Source of the DNA: Oscillospiraceae bacterium
GTDB taxonomy: Bacteria; Bacillota; Clostridia; Oscillospirales; CAG-272
Assembly (NCBI GenBank): GCA_015063685.1
Contig: SVTR01000031.1
Location: forward strand, 1-44,437
DNA length: 44,437 nt
Reading direction: 5' to 3'
Made by a program: the position numbers and the translations under genes. Shown piece by piece: positions 1 to 9,852 of the stretch (its first letter is position 1; the number at the start of each line of letters is the position of its first letter). A model generated the notes under the pieces. That model made no database searches and was not told the DNA's origin. It was given only the letters and a program-made list of their open reading frames with translations.

Positions 1-2
1 GG

Positions 3-2522
3 ATCGGTACCTCCCGCTCTACGGGCGGCGTAACGGCTCCCAAGACCATCCCCGAGGGAGTGGACTTCATCAACTCCATCCCCGTCCCCGGTCTGTGGCA
101 CTCTGCCGCCTTTGATCTGGGTGAGTACAGCGGTGCTCTGACCTGGTACAGAAAGACCGTGGTGCTGGAGGAGGAGCCCGCGGGTCAGGCTCTGCTCTAT
201 ATCGGCTCCGCCCAGTACGGCCGCCATATCTACGTCAACGGGCAGTACGCGGGGCGCTATGAGTACAATTATTCCCATTCCTACACCGATATCTCCGACT
301 TCTTAAAGAAGGGAGAGAACGAGATCGTCATCATGCTGGGGACGTGGACGGCTCAGTTCGGCAACGCCAACACCCCCGCCCACGTGCTGTACGATGGCGA
401 ATCCACCGAGGACGAGCCCGGCATCACGGATTCGGTCTCCCTCATCTTCAACGCCGCCCCCGAGGTGCAGGCTGTCCAGACCAACCCCAATCTTGACAAG
501 GGAACGGTGCAGGTGCAAGTCACCCTCAAGAACCGCTCCAACAAGGCCGTGACCACCGACGTGACCATTTCGGTCTACGAGCTGGGTATCTTCGAGAACG
601 GCGTAGCCAAGCAGGCTGAGGTCAAGGTGGGTGAATTCACCAAGACCGGCGTGAAGGTGAACAAGGACGGCACGGCCACCTTCGTGGTGGATGCCGTGGA
701 GCTTCAGGATTGGACGAAGGACAAGTGCTGGTCGCCGGACTCTCCCTACCTCTACCGCATCGAGGTCAAGACCGCGGGAGACACCTACACCGCCCGCTTC
801 GGTATGCGCACCTTTGATTTCGATCCCGTCACCAAGTATGCCCGCCTCAACGGAGAGATCTTCTACCTCTTCGGCACCAACGTGGCCATCGAGCGCTACT
901 ACGACGATCCCCTCTGCGGCACCACGCCTTGGGAGGAGGATTGGATCCGCAAGCTGTACAGCGAGTTCAAGGACGTGAACTGGGTCTGCTTCCGCACCCA
1001 TCTGGGTCACGCCAACAGTAAGTGGTTCGACATCGCCGACGAGATGGGTATGATGATCTTTGACGAGTACCCCATCTGGGGCAACGCGGGGGTAGATACG
1101 ATCGACACCATCATGCCCGAGATCTACGCCTGGATCGATAACCGCGCCAACCATCCCTCCATGATCGTCTTCGACGCCCAGAACGAGGCTACCTACGACC
1201 TGCCCGATCAGATCATCCGCAAGGGACGGGAGTACGACCTCCAGAAGCGGCCCTGGGAGAACGGCTGGCGGCCTCCCGTGGGGGAGAACGATCCCGTGGA
1301 ATGTCATCCTTATATTATAGGGACCCAGGGCATCAAGGGGCTGAACAGCATGAACGTCTCCAAGCCCATCGTCACCACCGCCGATATCGGCTGGACCTAT
1401 GACCAGTACCCCGACCATCCCTACCTCATCAACGAGCACGGTGAGTACTGGATCAACCGCGAGGGTGCCGCCATGAGCGGTACGGCGGGAACCTGGAACA
1501 ACGCCCTGCCCGGAGCCACCAACGAGGAGCGGCTGGTCTACTACGCCGATCTCATGGCCGCCCAGATGGAGGCCTTCCGCACCGAGCGCGCCTACATCGG
1601 TCTGCTCTTCTTCTGCGGTCTGGGCTCCTCCTTCCCCTCGGCCCAGGGCGTGACATCGGATATCCTGTCCCCCGACGTTTCCACCGCCGAGTCCTTGCAG
1701 ATCCGTCCCTACACCAAGGAGCGTTTAAAGAATGCCTTCGCCGACCTGGGTATCGTCATCGACGAGTATACCGAGGAGGTCAAGCGGGGACAGAAGCTCC
1801 GCCTGCCTATCGTCCTGGTGAATGACACCGGCGAGGCGATTACCGACCTGCCCGTGACTCTCAAGATCATGAGCGGGGATACGGTGCTGTACGCCGAGCG
1901 CATCACCATGAGCGTGGACGCCTTCTCCAAGGACAATAAGGGCCTCTCCACCGAGACCCTGACGGTGACGGTGCCCGCCTTCCGCGACTACTGTGACAAC
2001 GGCGCCACCCTGACCGTCACCGCCTCCTACGAGCTGGACGGCGAGACGGTATACAGTCAGCGCAAGTGGTCTGTCCGCGGCGGCGACTTTACCGACGGTC
2101 CTCTGCCCACCTACGATTGGCTGGAGCAGGAGGAGGAGACCGAGACGGAGCCCGTCGAGACCGTCCCCGAGCCCGAGTCCGACACCGTCCCCGAGCCCGA
2201 GTCCGACACCGTCCCCGCCGACACCGGCTCCCCCGACGGGAGCCTTCCCGACGTGACCGACGGCGAGGAGACCACCGCAGGAAATCCTTCCGAGGCATCC
2301 ACACAAGCGCCCGACGGGTCGGGGTCTGCCGATACAGCGACCGAAAACCAGCCCAACGTGTCTACCCCCACCGAATCCGACGCCTCTTCAATAAACGCCG
2401 CCGGCACAACTCCCACAGAGGATAGCGGCTGTAGCTCAGTGATCTCCGCAGGCGTGCTTGCGGTAGCCGCTACCGCCCTGGCTTGCGCCGCCATCAAAAA
2501 GCATAAGAAAGAGGACGATTGA
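3..2522 (+). CDS. Glycoside hydrolase family 2 protein, 5'-truncated, with C-terminal membrane anchor
   Basis: The reading frame is open from the first complete codon, so the true start lies before the window and the GTG at 60 is internal. The visible N-terminal part is a GH2 sugar-binding (jelly-roll) domain (WYRKTV, YVNGQYAG). It is followed by an immunoglobulin-like domain and a TIM barrel with the expected catalytic glutamates: acid/base in QNEATYD (about nt 1180-1200) and a likely nucleophile in INEHGEYW (about nt 1428-1452). A second beta domain follows. The last 140 residues are an acidic Thr/Pro/Glu/Ser linker with a repeated EPESDTVP motif, then a hydrophobic helix and a KKHKKEDD tail, indicating anchoring in the membrane and exposure outside the cell. 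It probably removes beta-linked sugars from external glycans; the substrate cannot be read from sequence. GH2 assignment is strong; beta-galactosidase versus another GH2 activity is open. Confidence 0.85.
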   Translation: MGTSRSTGGVTAPKTIPEGVDFINSIPVPGLWHSAAFDLGEYSGALTWYRKTVVLEEEPAGQALLYIGSAQYGRHIYVNGQYAGRYEYNYSHSYTDISDFLKKGENEIVIMLGTWTAQFGNANTPAHVLYDGESTEDEPGITDSVSLIFNAAPEVQAVQTNPNLDKGTVQVQVTLKNRSNKAVTTDVTISVYELGIFENGVAKQAEVKVGEFTKTGVKVNKDGTATFVVDAVELQDWTKDKCWSPDSPYLYRIEVKTAGDTYTARFGMRTFDFDPVTKYARLNGEIFYLFGTNVAIERYYDDPLCGTTPWEEDWIRKLYSEFKDVNWVCFRTHLGHANSKWFDIADEMGMMIFDEYPIWGNAGVDTIDTIMPEIYAWIDNRANHPSMIVFDAQNEATYDLPDQIIRKGREYDLQKRPWENGWRPPVGENDPVECHPYIIGTQGIKGLNSMNVSKPIVTTADIGWTYDQYPDHPYLINEHGEYWINREGAAMSGTAGTWNNALPGATNEERLVYYADLMAAQMEAFRTERAYIGLLFFCGLGSSFPSAQGVTSDILSPDVSTAESLQIRPYTKERLKNAFADLGIVIDEYTEEVKRGQKLRLPIVLVNDTGEAITDLPVTLKIMSGDTVLYAERITMSVDAFSKDNKGLSTETLTVTVPAFRDYCDNGATLTVTASYELDGETVYSQRKWSVRGGDFTDGPLPTYDWLEQEEETETEPVETVPEPESDTVPEPESDTVPADTGSPDGSLPDVTDGEETTAGNPSEASTQAPDGSGSADTATENQPNVSTPTESDASSINAAGTTPTEDSGCSSVISAGVLAVAATALACAAIKKHKKEDD
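2164..2219 (+). repeat. 24-bp tandem repeat encoding EPESDTVP
   Basis: Two and a bit near-identical copies of a 24-bp unit (cgagcccgagtccgacaccg) encode the acidic Pro/Glu linker of the GH2 protein. Repeats of this kind in surface-protein linkers commonly vary in number by slippage. Confidence 0.7.
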
Positions 2523-2543
2523 GTGATTTTGAACATCGTCACC

Positions 2544-2576
2544 AAGCCCACCGCACAACCGTGCGGTGGGCTTTTT
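2544..2576 (+). terminator. Rho-independent terminator after the GH2 gene
   Basis: AAGCCCACCGCAC pairs with GTGCGGTGGGCTT across an AACC loop, followed by a T run. It lies about 20 bp after the GH2 stop codon. Confidence 0.9.
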
Positions 2577-2817
2577 ACGCTCATCGTTTCCTATTCCCTT
2601 AGGATAGGCAACCGTCAACCTTTCCCTTCATTCGACATATACTGGCATAAAAGGATTTAGCCGTCGAAGAAACATCTCAGGTATCCAAAGGTATTTCAAA
2701 AAATTCCAATGACAAATTTTTCTTTGGGTGTTTAGAACCGCCACCTTCACGGCAAGACTATGTTTACCCTCCCCTCGGGAGAGTCTGTGAAACTGATGAA
2801 AGGAACGGTCACTCATC

Positions 2818-3351
2818 ATGTCCGCATCATATACAAATCAAGCAACCTCTGTAGCAGTTCGCAGGGGAGATATATTTTACGCTGACCTCAGTCCCGTGGT
2901 GGGCTCTGAGCAAGGAGGCTTGCGTCCGGTTCTGATCATTCAGAACGACGTGGGCAACCGCTACAGCCCCACGGTCATTGCCGCCGCCATCACCTCCCGT
3001 ATGGGAAAAACCAAGCTCCCTACCCACATTGATATATACGCCGACCGCGTTGGTTTGGCCAAGGATTCTGTGATCCTGTTGGAGCAGATACGTACATTGG
3101 ATAAGCGCCGCTTACGGGAAAAAATGGGACACCTGGACGATGACGTCATGGAAGAGGTCAACAACGCCATTGCCGTCAGCTTTGGCCTGCACGAAGGCGT
3201 GAGAGAACCTGTAAAGGAGGCTCCGAGTCAAGGAACCTCCGGCTCTCGGGTATTGCACCCCCCCGTTCATGAACCCTCGCCCGGACGCATTTCGGCAGAC
3301 AGCGGGACACCGGCGGCGGTGGCCAAGCATGAGATCCAGGGAAAGAGCTGA
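2818..3351 (+). CDS. MazF/EndoA (PemK) family endoribonuclease toxin with C-terminal extension
   Basis: Residues 15-125 match Bacillus subtilis EndoA closely ([41 protein letters not shown]). EndoA is an mRNA interferase that cuts single-stranded RNA at specific short motifs. The residues equivalent to EndoA Arg25, Thr48 and Gln79 are present as Arg36, Thr59 and Gln90, so the enzyme looks intact. The protein is 177 aa against about 116 for EndoA; the extra 50 or so C-terminal residues are Pro/Ser/Gly-rich and unrecognised. The ATG at 2818 follows GAAAGGA at a rather long spacing. No MazE-like antitoxin gene is visible in the 240 bp upstream, unlike the usual antitoxin-toxin pair. The gene is monocistronic, between two terminators. 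Confidence 0.9.
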   Translation: MSASYTNQATSVAVRRGDIFYADLSPVVGSEQGGLRPVLIIQNDVGNRYSPTVIAAAITSRMGKTKLPTHIDIYADRVGLAKDSVILLEQIRTLDKRRLREKMGHLDDDVMEEVNNAIAVSFGLHEGVREPVKEAPSQGTSGSRVLHPPVHEPSPGRISADSGTPAAVAKHEIQGKS

Positions 3352-3371
3352 AAATTCTTTTCCGCGAATGT

Positions 3372-3405
3372 AACCGCCCTCACAAGCAGCGTGAGGGCGG
3401 TTGTA
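3372..3405 (+). terminator. Terminator after mazF-like gene
   Basis: AACCGCCCTCAC (3372-3383) pairs with GTGAGGGCGGTT (3391-3402) around a 7-nt loop. The T tract is weak (GTATATTAT). Confidence 0.75.
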
Positions 3406-3481
3406 TATTATCCTCCAACCGCATCAAATGATAAAAAGCGTAAAATATCTTGGTTTTAGCAATAAAATACCTGCACTCCCC

Positions 3482-3510
3482 TTGATTTTTTTCCTGTTTT
3501 GTGATATAAT
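3482..3510 (+). promoter_or_regulatory. Sigma-A promoter of fba
   Basis: TTGATT (3482-3487), a 17-bp spacer and TATAAT (3505-3510), about 50 bp upstream of the aldolase start. Confidence 0.8.
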
Positions 3511-3562
3511 AAATTTGATTTTGAATGTCCCGCCGTAAGCGGTTTTAGAAAGGAATATCATT

Positions 3563-4522
3563 ATGGCTCTCGTTACAACCAAGGAAATGTTCAGAAAGGC
3601 TTATGAAGGCGGCTACGCCATCGGCGCCTTTAACATCAATAATATGGAGATCATCCAGGCCATCACCGAGGCTGCCGGTGAGGTCAAGTCTCCCGTCATC
3701 CTCCAGGTGTCCGCAGGCGCCCGCAAGTACGCCAAGCACGAGTATCTGGTGGCTCTGGCTCAGGCTGCCATCAAGGACAGCGGCATTGATCTGGCTCTGC
3801 ACCTGGATCACGGCGCTGACTTCGAGATCTGCAAGTCCTGCATCGACGGTGGCTTCTCCTCCGTCATGATCGACGGCTCTCACCATAGCTACGAGGACAA
3901 CGTGGCTCTGACCCGCAAGGTGGTAGAGTACGCTCACGCCCATGGCGTTGTGGTCGAGGGCGAGCTGGGCGTGCTGGCCGGCGTTGAGGACGACGTGGTG
4001 GCCGAGCATTCCTCCTATACCCGCCCCGAGGAGGTTGAGGATTTCGTCAACCGCACCGGTGTTGACTCCCTCGCTATCTCCATCGGCACCTCTCACGGTG
4101 CCTACAAGTTCACCGCCAAGCAGTGCACTCGTAACGAGAAGGGCATCCTGGTTCCCCCTCCTCTGCGCTTTGACATTCTGGAGGAGATCGGCAAGCGTCT
4201 CCCCGGCTTCCCCATCGTGCTCCACGGCGCATCCTCTGTGCCTCAGGAGTTCGTGGCCGAGATCAACAAGTACGGTGGCCAGATGCCCGACGCCGTGGGC
4301 ATCCCCGAGGAGCAGCTCCGCAAGGCTGCTTCCATGGCAGTTTGTAAGATCAACATCGACTCGGATATCCGTATGGCCATGACCGCCGCCATTCGCCGTA
4401 CCTTCGTGGAGAAGCCCGCCGCCTTCGATCCCCGCGACTATCTGGGCGCAGGCCGCACCGCCATCAAGGAAATGGTCAAGCACAAGATCGTCAACGTCTT
4501 GGGCTCTGATAACACTCTGTGA
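3563..4522 (+). CDS. fba: Class II fructose-1,6-bisphosphate aldolase
   Basis: Cytosolic zinc-dependent enzyme that reversibly splits fructose 1,6-bisphosphate into dihydroxyacetone phosphate and glyceraldehyde 3-phosphate in glycolysis and gluconeogenesis. Diagnostic stretches include GAFNINNMEIIQA near the N terminus, LHLDHGADFE (catalytic Asp and a zinc His, about residues 79-88), GELGVLAGVEDDV, GTSHGAYKF (zinc His) and VLHGASSVP (zinc His). Length (319 aa) is normal for the short class II family. The ATG is preceded by AAAGGAA at good spacing and by its own consensus promoter. It is monocistronic, ending at a terminator shared with the convergent ATPase gene. Confidence 0.97.
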   Translation: MALVTTKEMFRKAYEGGYAIGAFNINNMEIIQAITEAAGEVKSPVILQVSAGARKYAKHEYLVALAQAAIKDSGIDLALHLDHGADFEICKSCIDGGFSSVMIDGSHHSYEDNVALTRKVVEYAHAHGVVVEGELGVLAGVEDDVVAEHSSYTRPEEVEDFVNRTGVDSLAISIGTSHGAYKFTAKQCTRNEKGILVPPPLRFDILEEIGKRLPGFPIVLHGASSVPQEFVAEINKYGGQMPDAVGIPEEQLRKAASMAVCKINIDSDIRMAMTAAIRRTFVEKPAAFDPRDYLGAGRTAIKEMVKHKIVNVLGSDNTL

Positions 4523-4551
4523 TCCCACAAATAAAGCTTCTTAAATAAAGC

Positions 4552-4590
4552 CGAAAATCCCACCGCCGATAGGCGGTGGGATTTTCGTTG
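4552..4590. terminator. Bidirectional terminator between fba and the Ca2+-ATPase gene
   Basis: A 16-bp perfect stem, CGAAAATCCCACCGCC (4552-4567) with GGCGGTGGGATTTTCG (4572-4587), around GATA. A/T runs on both flanks let it serve both convergent genes. Confidence 0.9.
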
Positions 4591-4599
4591 TTTTATACG

Positions 4600-7215
4600 T
4601 CATTTGATCAGTCCAACCAGCTTGCAAAGCTCCATGATCACAGTAGGTACAAGGATAAGACCACAGGCGATCAGATAAAGGTGACCGGGAAGATAGATAA
4701 GACCGAAGGCACCCTGCACGCCGGGAACAAACAGAACGAAGGCAACCAACAGAATGGATGCCAGCGCCGCCAAATTCAGCTTGGCGTTACCGAAGGGGCC
4801 AATCTTGAAGAGAGACTTATCCGAGCGCATATTGAAGGCTTGGAGCACCTGGGACATAGCCAGCACCATGAAGGCCATGGTACGTCCCGCCTCAAGGGAT
4901 CCTCCCATGGTCTTACCCATCCAGAAGCCCAGGAGAGAAAGAACTGCGAACATAGCACCCATGAGCACCACTCGAACACCCAAGCCTCCGGCAAACAGGC
5001 CTTCGTTTTTGGGCTTGGGCTTGCGGTCCATGACGTCAGCCTCCACGGGTTCCATACCCAGGGCAATGGCGGGAAGACTGTCGGTAACCAGGTTGATCCA
5101 CAAAAGCTGCATGGACAGGAAGGGGGATTGTTGCCAAATGAGCATGGCCACAAATACCGTGATGACCTCGCCAATGTTGGTGCCCAGCAAAAAGCCCACC
5201 ACCTTCTTGATGTTGGCGTAGATGCCGCGGCCCTCGCGGACGGCGTCCACGATGGTGGCGAAGTTATCATCGGTCAGGGTCATGTCGGCGGCGCCCTTGG
5301 CCACGTCAGTACCCGTAATGCCCATAGCACAGCCGATATCAGCGGCCTTGAGGGCGGGGGCGTCGTTGACACCGTCACCCGTCATAGAGACCACCTGGCC
5401 CTTGCGCTGCCAGGCCTTGACGATGCGGATTTTGTTCTCGGGAGAAACGCGGGCGTAGACCGAGATTTTCTCTACGGTGGCATCCAGCTCATCCTCGGTC
5501 ATGGCGTCCAGCTGCGCCCCGGTGATGGCCATGTCGCCTTCCTCCAAAATACCCAACTCGCGGGCGATGGCGGAGGCGGTGACCACGTGGTCACCCGTGA
5601 TCATGACGGGCTTGATGCCTGCGCGGCGGCAAGTAGCCACGGCCACCTTACACTCGGGACGGGGAGGATCGATCATACCCACCAGACCCAGGAAGGTCAG
5701 GCCGTTCTCCAGCTCCTCGGAGGTGGGGTCCTCGGGGACGGTATCCACGGTCTTGCAGGCGATGGCCAGGACGCGGAGGGCGTTTTCGCTCATCTCCTCG
5801 GTGATGCGCTTGGCGGTGTCGAGGTCACCCGCAACACAGCGGGCGGCCAGCATATCGAAGGCGCCCTTGACGATGACCACATTCTTACCGTCCATGACGT
5901 TGACGGTGGTCATGAGCTTACGGTCGGAGTCGAAGGGGATGCCCGCCACGCGGGGATACTGCTTGTTGATGTCGTCCTTGGGCATACCGTTCTTGTGGGC
6001 GGCCAGGACGATGGAGGTCTCGGTAGGATCACCGATGTGCTGTTCGGTGCCGTCCTCGCCAAACACGACGGAGCCGTCACAGCAGAGGGCGCCCTTGAGG
6101 AGCAGAGCGCGGACGGCCTCGGAGTTCTCGGCAGAGATATCCTCGGTGCTTCCCTGTCCGTCCACGTAGGCCTTGACCAGAGTCATGCGGTTTTGGGTGA
6201 GAGTACCCGTCTTATCCGAGCAGATGATGGAGGCGGAGCCCAGGGTCTCCACGGCGGGGAGACGGCGGATGAGGGCGTTCTTCTTGACCATGCGCTGAAC
6301 GCCGATGGAGAGGACGATGGTAACGATGGCGGGCAGGCCCTCGGGGATGGCAGACACGGCCAGGGAGACGGCGGTCATAAACACGTCCTTGATCTCCATG
6401 GTATCGCTGAAAATACCAACCACAAAAATAACCGCGCAAGCGGCAATAGCCACGATGCCCAGATATTTACCAAGCTGAGCCAGCTTTTTCTGCAAGGGGG
6501 TCTGGGTATCGCCTTCGCCGTCCAAAAGACCCGCGATCTTACCCATTTCGGTATTCATGCCCGTACCTGTGACCACGGCCACGGCGGTACCGTAGGTAAT
6601 GCTACAGCCCGAGAAGACCATATTGGTACGGTCACCGATGGGGGCGTTTTCATCTACGGTTGCTTCGGCATCCTTTTCGGAGGGGACAGATTCACCCGTC
6701 AGTGCAGATTCCTCGCTTTTCAGGCTGGTGCTTTGGATGAGTCGAGCGTCGGCGGGAACGAAATCGCCTGCCTCCAGCTTGATGATGTCGCCGGGGACGA
6801 GATCTGCGGCGTCAATGACCTGCTCCTGACCGTCACGGATAGCCCTTGCATGGGGGGCAGACATATTTTTGAGGGCATCCAGCGCTTTTTCGGCTTTACC
6901 CTCCTGATACACACCCATAACCGCGTTAAGGATAACGATGAGCAGGATGAGGGCAGGCTCGAACAGCTCACTCCAATGTTGCTCTACGCACACCAGCACG
7001 AAGGACACGATGGCGGCGGCGATAAGGATCAGGATCATCACATCCTTGAACTGGTCCAAAAAGCGTTGCAGTGTGGACTTTTTCTTCTTTTCCTTGAGCT
7101 TGTTGGGGCCGTGTTTTTCACGGCGTTCGGCTACTTCTGCCGAGGTCAGGCCCTTTTGGGGATCACAGGATAGGGCTTTTAAGAATTCTTCCTTGGATTG
7201 ACTGTGGGATGACAA
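4600..7215 (-). CDS. P-type Ca2+-translocating ATPase (SERCA-like, type IIA)
   Basis: Membrane pump exporting Ca2+ using ATP. It shows an actuator TGES loop, the phosphorylation motif [10 protein letters not shown] and a hinge [12 protein letters not shown]. It also carries the Ca2+-site residues known from SERCA: PEGLPA in TM4, NIGE in TM5 and NLVTD in TM6. The open frame runs up to 7359, but that start lies upstream of a consensus promoter. I place the start at a TTG at 7215, seven bases after AAGGAGG, giving 871 aa beginning [10 protein letters not shown], a normal N terminus for the family. An ATG two bases away is out of frame. Monocistronic. A related Na+/K+-type or Mn2+ specificity is less likely given the conserved Ca2+ ligands. 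Confidence 0.93.
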   Translation of the reverse strand: MSSHSQSKEEFLKALSCDPQKGLTSAEVAERREKHGPNKLKEKKKKSTLQRFLDQFKDVMILILIAAAIVSFVLVCVEQHWSELFEPALILLIVILNAVMGVYQEGKAEKALDALKNMSAPHARAIRDGQEQVIDAADLVPGDIIKLEAGDFVPADARLIQSTSLKSEESALTGESVPSEKDAEATVDENAPIGDRTNMVFSGCSITYGTAVAVVTGTGMNTEMGKIAGLLDGEGDTQTPLQKKLAQLGKYLGIVAIAACAVIFVVGIFSDTMEIKDVFMTAVSLAVSAIPEGLPAIVTIVLSIGVQRMVKKNALIRRLPAVETLGSASIICSDKTGTLTQNRMTLVKAYVDGQGSTEDISAENSEAVRALLLKGALCCDGSVVFGEDGTEQHIGDPTETSIVLAAHKNGMPKDDINKQYPRVAGIPFDSDRKLMTTVNVMDGKNVVIVKGAFDMLAARCVAGDLDTAKRITEEMSENALRVLAIACKTVDTVPEDPTSEELENGLTFLGLVGMIDPPRPECKVAVATCRRAGIKPVMITGDHVVTASAIARELGILEEGDMAITGAQLDAMTEDELDATVEKISVYARVSPENKIRIVKAWQRKGQVVSMTGDGVNDAPALKAADIGCAMGITGTDVAKGAADMTLTDDNFATIVDAVREGRGIYANIKKVVGFLLGTNIGEVITVFVAMLIWQQSPFLSMQLLWINLVTDSLPAIALGMEPVEADVMDRKPKPKNEGLFAGGLGVRVVLMGAMFAVLSLLGFWMGKTMGGSLEAGRTMAFMVLAMSQVLQAFNMRSDKSLFKIGPFGNAKLNLAALASILLVAFVLFVPGVQGAFGLIYLPGHLYLIACGLILVPTVIMELCKLVGLIK

Positions 7216-7267
7216 TGCATTTCCTCCTTGCGTTCGTTTGATTGGTTTTTGCTGTTTATATATTGCT

Positions 7268-7296
7268 ATTATACCATATGAAGCTTTCAAAGTCAA
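7268..7296 (-). promoter_or_regulatory. Sigma-A promoter of the Ca2+-ATPase gene
   Basis: On the minus strand TTGACT (7296-7291), a 17-bp spacer and TATAAT (7273-7268), about 50 bp upstream of the TTG start. It rules out the longer reading frame start at 7359. Confidence 0.85.
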
Positions 7297-7409
7297 TATA
7301 CTCTCTTTTAAAAATCCAAGATTTGCATACGCTTCATTGACTGTTTTGAGTTTAGTCACATATCGGAAGTTTTATTAAATTGAACAGTGAAAACGAAGGG
7401 GGATAAAGA

Positions 7410-7479
7410 AAATTGTTGTTTAGCCGCAGTGCGGCGGCCAACGCTCGGGGTAGTGCATCCTATGCCTACTGCATCACGC
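7410..7479 (+). repeat. U-type intergenic repeat unit (TTGTTGTTTAG family), partial
   Basis: Starts AAATTGTTGTTTAG, then a GC-rich hairpin (CCGCAGTGCGG), then GGCCAACGCTCGGGGTAGTG and CATCCTATGCCTACTGCATC. It matches, in reverse orientation, the unit at 9853-9943. It sits between the ATPase promoter region and the terminator of the heat-shock operon. Confidence 0.85.
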
Positions 7480-7506
7480 AAAAAGCCTCCTCATGGGAGG
7501 CTTTTT
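7480..7506 (-). terminator. Terminator of the heat-shock operon after prmA
   Basis: AAAAAGCCTCC and GGAGGCTTTTT form an 11-bp stem; T runs on both strands. It lies eight bases after the prmA stop on the minus strand. Confidence 0.85.
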
Positions 7507-7513
7507 ACTTTAA

Positions 7514-8476
7514 TTATGCTTTCTTAACTGCAAGTCCGCACCAGCCGTTTTCGGTAAGGCACTCGACCACCTCAAAGCCGTGAGCGGCAAAGGCGGTGAT
7601 CACGTCGTCGCATCTTTCCTCGATGATGCCCGAAGCCAGCAGGACGGCGTCATCCTTCATGTAGCTCCCCACGTCGGGGGTCATGCGGATGATGATGTCG
7701 GCCACGATGTTGGCGCAGACCAGATCGTACTTCCCTTCCTCCAGGCTGACCTGCTTCAGAAGGTCGGATTGGTCGCAGGTGACGTTTGTCAGGCCGCTGT
7801 CCTTGATGTTCTCGCGGGCCACACGGACGGCGGTGGGGTCGATATCATAGGCACGGCAGGTCTTCGCCCCCAAACGGGAGGCACAGATGGCCAGAATACC
7901 CGTACCCGTACCCACGTCCAGCATATGACAGCCTTCCTTGGTATACTTTTCCAGGAGACGGATGACCAGGCGAGTGGTCTCGTGGGTACCCGTGCCAAAG
8001 GCCATGCCGGGATCCATGCGGATGACCAGCTCACCCTCGGCAGGCTTGTAGGACTCCCAGGCGGGGCAAATGACGATCTTTTCCCCAATCTTGATGGGCT
8101 TATAATACTGCTTCCAGGAGTTTGCCCAGTCCTCCTCGTTGACACCCACGATCTCGATCTTACCATCCAAATGGTTCTCGTCCAAGCGGCTTCTGATGTA
8201 TGCCAGGTCGTCCATGTAGGAACGATCCGAGGGGACGAACACGGACACCGAGGCGATGGTCTTGTCCGCTTCCAGGATCTTTTCGTCGATGAGATCGCCG
8301 TAGCAGGTCTTGAGGTTGGTATCAATATCGGAGAAATCCTCGATCATGAGGTTGTTGTTGATCATGCTCATAAGAGCCACCAGCTCGTCGAGCTGGGCAA
8401 GAGGCACGGTAACGCGGAGCTGTGTCCACTCCTTAACAGTACCGTAATCTTCACAGACGTAGTCTTTATCTGTCAT
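7514..8476 (-). CDS. prmA: Ribosomal protein L11 methyltransferase
   Basis: SAM-dependent enzyme that trimethylates ribosomal protein L11. The N-terminal L11-recognition half is followed by the Rossmann methyltransferase domain with DVGTGTGILAI (SAM-binding motif I), DIDPTAV (motif II) and CANIVADIII (catalytic region). MDPGMAFGTGTHETT just before motif I is typical of PrmA. I choose the ATG at 8476 (MTDKDYV, 320 aa), eight bases after GAGGGGA. An ATG at 8491 overlaps the dnaJ stop and has a poorer site. Last gene of hrcA-grpE-dnaK-dnaJ-prmA, the standard Firmicutes position for prmA. Confidence 0.95.
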   Translation of the reverse strand: MTDKDYVCEDYGTVKEWTQLRVTVPLAQLDELVALMSMINNNLMIEDFSDIDTNLKTCYGDLIDEKILEADKTIASVSVFVPSDRSYMDDLAYIRSRLDENHLDGKIEIVGVNEEDWANSWKQYYKPIKIGEKIVICPAWESYKPAEGELVIRMDPGMAFGTGTHETTRLVIRLLEKYTKEGCHMLDVGTGTGILAICASRLGAKTCRAYDIDPTAVRVARENIKDSGLTNVTCDQSDLLKQVSLEEGKYDLVCANIVADIIIRMTPDVGSYMKDDAVLLASGIIEERCDDVITAFAAHGFEVVECLTENGWCGLAVKKA

Positions 8477-8487
8477 GTCTTTTCCCC

Positions 8488-9636
8488 TCATTTCTTATCC
8501 TTGTCGAAAAACTTGAAGAACTTGGATTTTTTGGTATAATTCTTATCACCGCAAGCGTCCGCAAAGGCGCGCATGGCTTCCTTTTGCTTTTTATCCAGCC
8601 CCTTGGGGATCTCCACGTTGACGGTGAAGATCAGATCTCCTCGGCGCCCGCTATTGTTATTGACGTGGGGCACACCCTTCCCTCTCATGGTGAAGGTGGT
8701 ACCGGGCTGGGTTCCCTCGGCAATGGTATGCTTTTCGGTGCCCTCCAGGGTGGGAACGTCGATGTCAGCACCCAGGGTGGCATCTGCCACGGTGACGGGC
8801 ACCTCGCAATAGATGTTATATCCGTCACGCTTGAAGAAATTATGAGGACGAACCGTAAGCTGGATGATCAGATCTCCCGCAGGCCCGCCGTTCTTGCCGT
8901 CACAGCCCTGACCGCGGAGGGCGATACGCTCCCCGTCGTCAATGCCCGCGGGAATATTGACCGTCAGATTACGGGTCTCACGCTCCAAGCCCGCGCCGCG
9001 GCACTTCTGGCAGGGGGTCTTGATATATTTACCCGTGCCCGCGCACTTCTCGCAAGTGGTCTTGGACTGGAAGGCCATACCGCCCATACGCTGAACGGTC
9101 ACACGCTGACCCGAGCCCTTACAATCGGGGCAGGTCTCGGCAGAGGTACCGGGTTCAGCTCCTGTGCCCTTACAGTTGGGACACTTGTGGAGGCGGGCAT
9201 AGGAGACCTCCTTTTTGCATCCGAAAACAGCCTCCTCAAAGGAAATGGTGAGTCTCGTCTGCACGTCCTGACCCCGCTGGGGGCCATTGCGTCGGGTTTG
9301 GGTACTACCACCGAAGCCACCGCCGAAGATACTGGAGAAGATGTCTCCCAAATCTCCGAAGTCACCAAAGCCGCCCGAGAAGCCTTCACCGCCGCCGAAG
9401 CCGCCGCCCATGGGGCCGTCGGGATTGCCAAAGCGGTCGTAGTTTTCCTTCTTTTGCGGGTCGGAGAGGACGGAATAGGCCTCATTGACCTCCTTGAACT
9501 TCTTCTCGGCCTCGGTATCTCCCGGGTTGTGGTCGGGATGGTATTTCATGGCCAGCTTGCGATAAGCGCGTTTGACCGTATCCGCATCGGCGTTTTTGTC
9601 AACGCCGAGTATTTCATATAAGTCTTTTTCTGCCAT
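8488..9636 (-). CDS. dnaJ: Chaperone protein DnaJ (Hsp40)
   Basis: Co-chaperone that delivers unfolded clients to DnaK and stimulates its ATPase. The J domain (residues 1-70) contains the HPD motif in [10 protein letters not shown]. It is followed by a Gly/Phe-rich linker, four CxxCxGxG-type zinc repeats ([32 protein letters not shown]) and the C-terminal client-binding domains. The start at 9636 ([10 protein letters not shown], 382 aa) follows AAAGGAA. The frame is open further upstream only because it runs through intergenic repeat sequence. Unusually, 407 bp of repeat-rich DNA separates it from dnaK. Confidence 0.96.
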   Translation of the reverse strand: MAEKDLYEILGVDKNADADTVKRAYRKLAMKYHPDHNPGDTEAEKKFKEVNEAYSVLSDPQKKENYDRFGNPDGPMGGGFGGGEGFSGGFGDFGDLGDIFSSIFGGGFGGSTQTRRNGPQRGQDVQTRLTISFEEAVFGCKKEVSYARLHKCPNCKGTGAEPGTSAETCPDCKGSGQRVTVQRMGGMAFQSKTTCEKCAGTGKYIKTPCQKCRGAGLERETRNLTVNIPAGIDDGERIALRGQGCDGKNGGPAGDLIIQLTVRPHNFFKRDGYNIYCEVPVTVADATLGADIDVPTLEGTEKHTIAEGTQPGTTFTMRGKGVPHVNNNSGRRGDLIFTVNVEIPKGLDKKQKEAMRAFADACGDKNYTKKSKFFKFFDKDKK

Positions 9637-9692
9637 ATGTGTGTTCCTTTCGAGAAAGTGAAGTGCAAAATGGAGGGGGTAAAAGTGAGAGG

Positions 9693-9852
9693 TAAATTGT
9701 TGTTTGCGGGCTTCTGACCAACGTGGTCGTAGGGGCGAACTGTGTTCGCCCGTAATAAAAAGTATATTGATAAACAAAGGTTTTTGGGGGACGGCGGGCG
9801 AACGCAGTTCGCCCCTACGGGTTCATAGTAAGCCCACGCAAACAACAATTTA
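9693..9852. repeat. Element E1: 160-bp foldback repeat between dnaK and dnaJ
   Basis: Begins TAAATTGTTGTTTGCG and ends CGCAAACAACAATTTA, a 16-base perfect terminal inverted repeat. The interior holds a long imperfect inverted repeat: GTAGGGGCGAACTGTGTTCG facing CGAACGCAGTTCGCCCCTAC. No coding frame is convincing. It would fold into a long hairpin in the dnaK-dnaJ transcript. Confidence 0.85.

Noticed and set aside
2628..2819. 63-aa minus-strand frame upstream of the mazF-like gene, considered as an antitoxin
   Set aside because: It is on the opposite strand, without a ribosome-binding site and without ribbon-helix-helix or MazE-like features.
4576..7173. 865-aa open frame on the plus strand opposite the Ca2+-ATPase gene
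   Set aside because: It is the antisense shadow of the ATPase: rich in Gly/His/Asp, no ribosome-binding site and no family resemblance.
7216..7359. N-terminal extension of the Ca2+-ATPase to a start at 7359
   Set aside because: The extension overlaps a consensus promoter (7268-7296), and a strong AAGGAGG precedes the TTG at 7215.
9637..9777. N-terminal extension of DnaJ
   Set aside because: It is translated repeat element sequence. DnaJ homologues begin at the J domain and AAAGGAA precedes the ATG at 9636.
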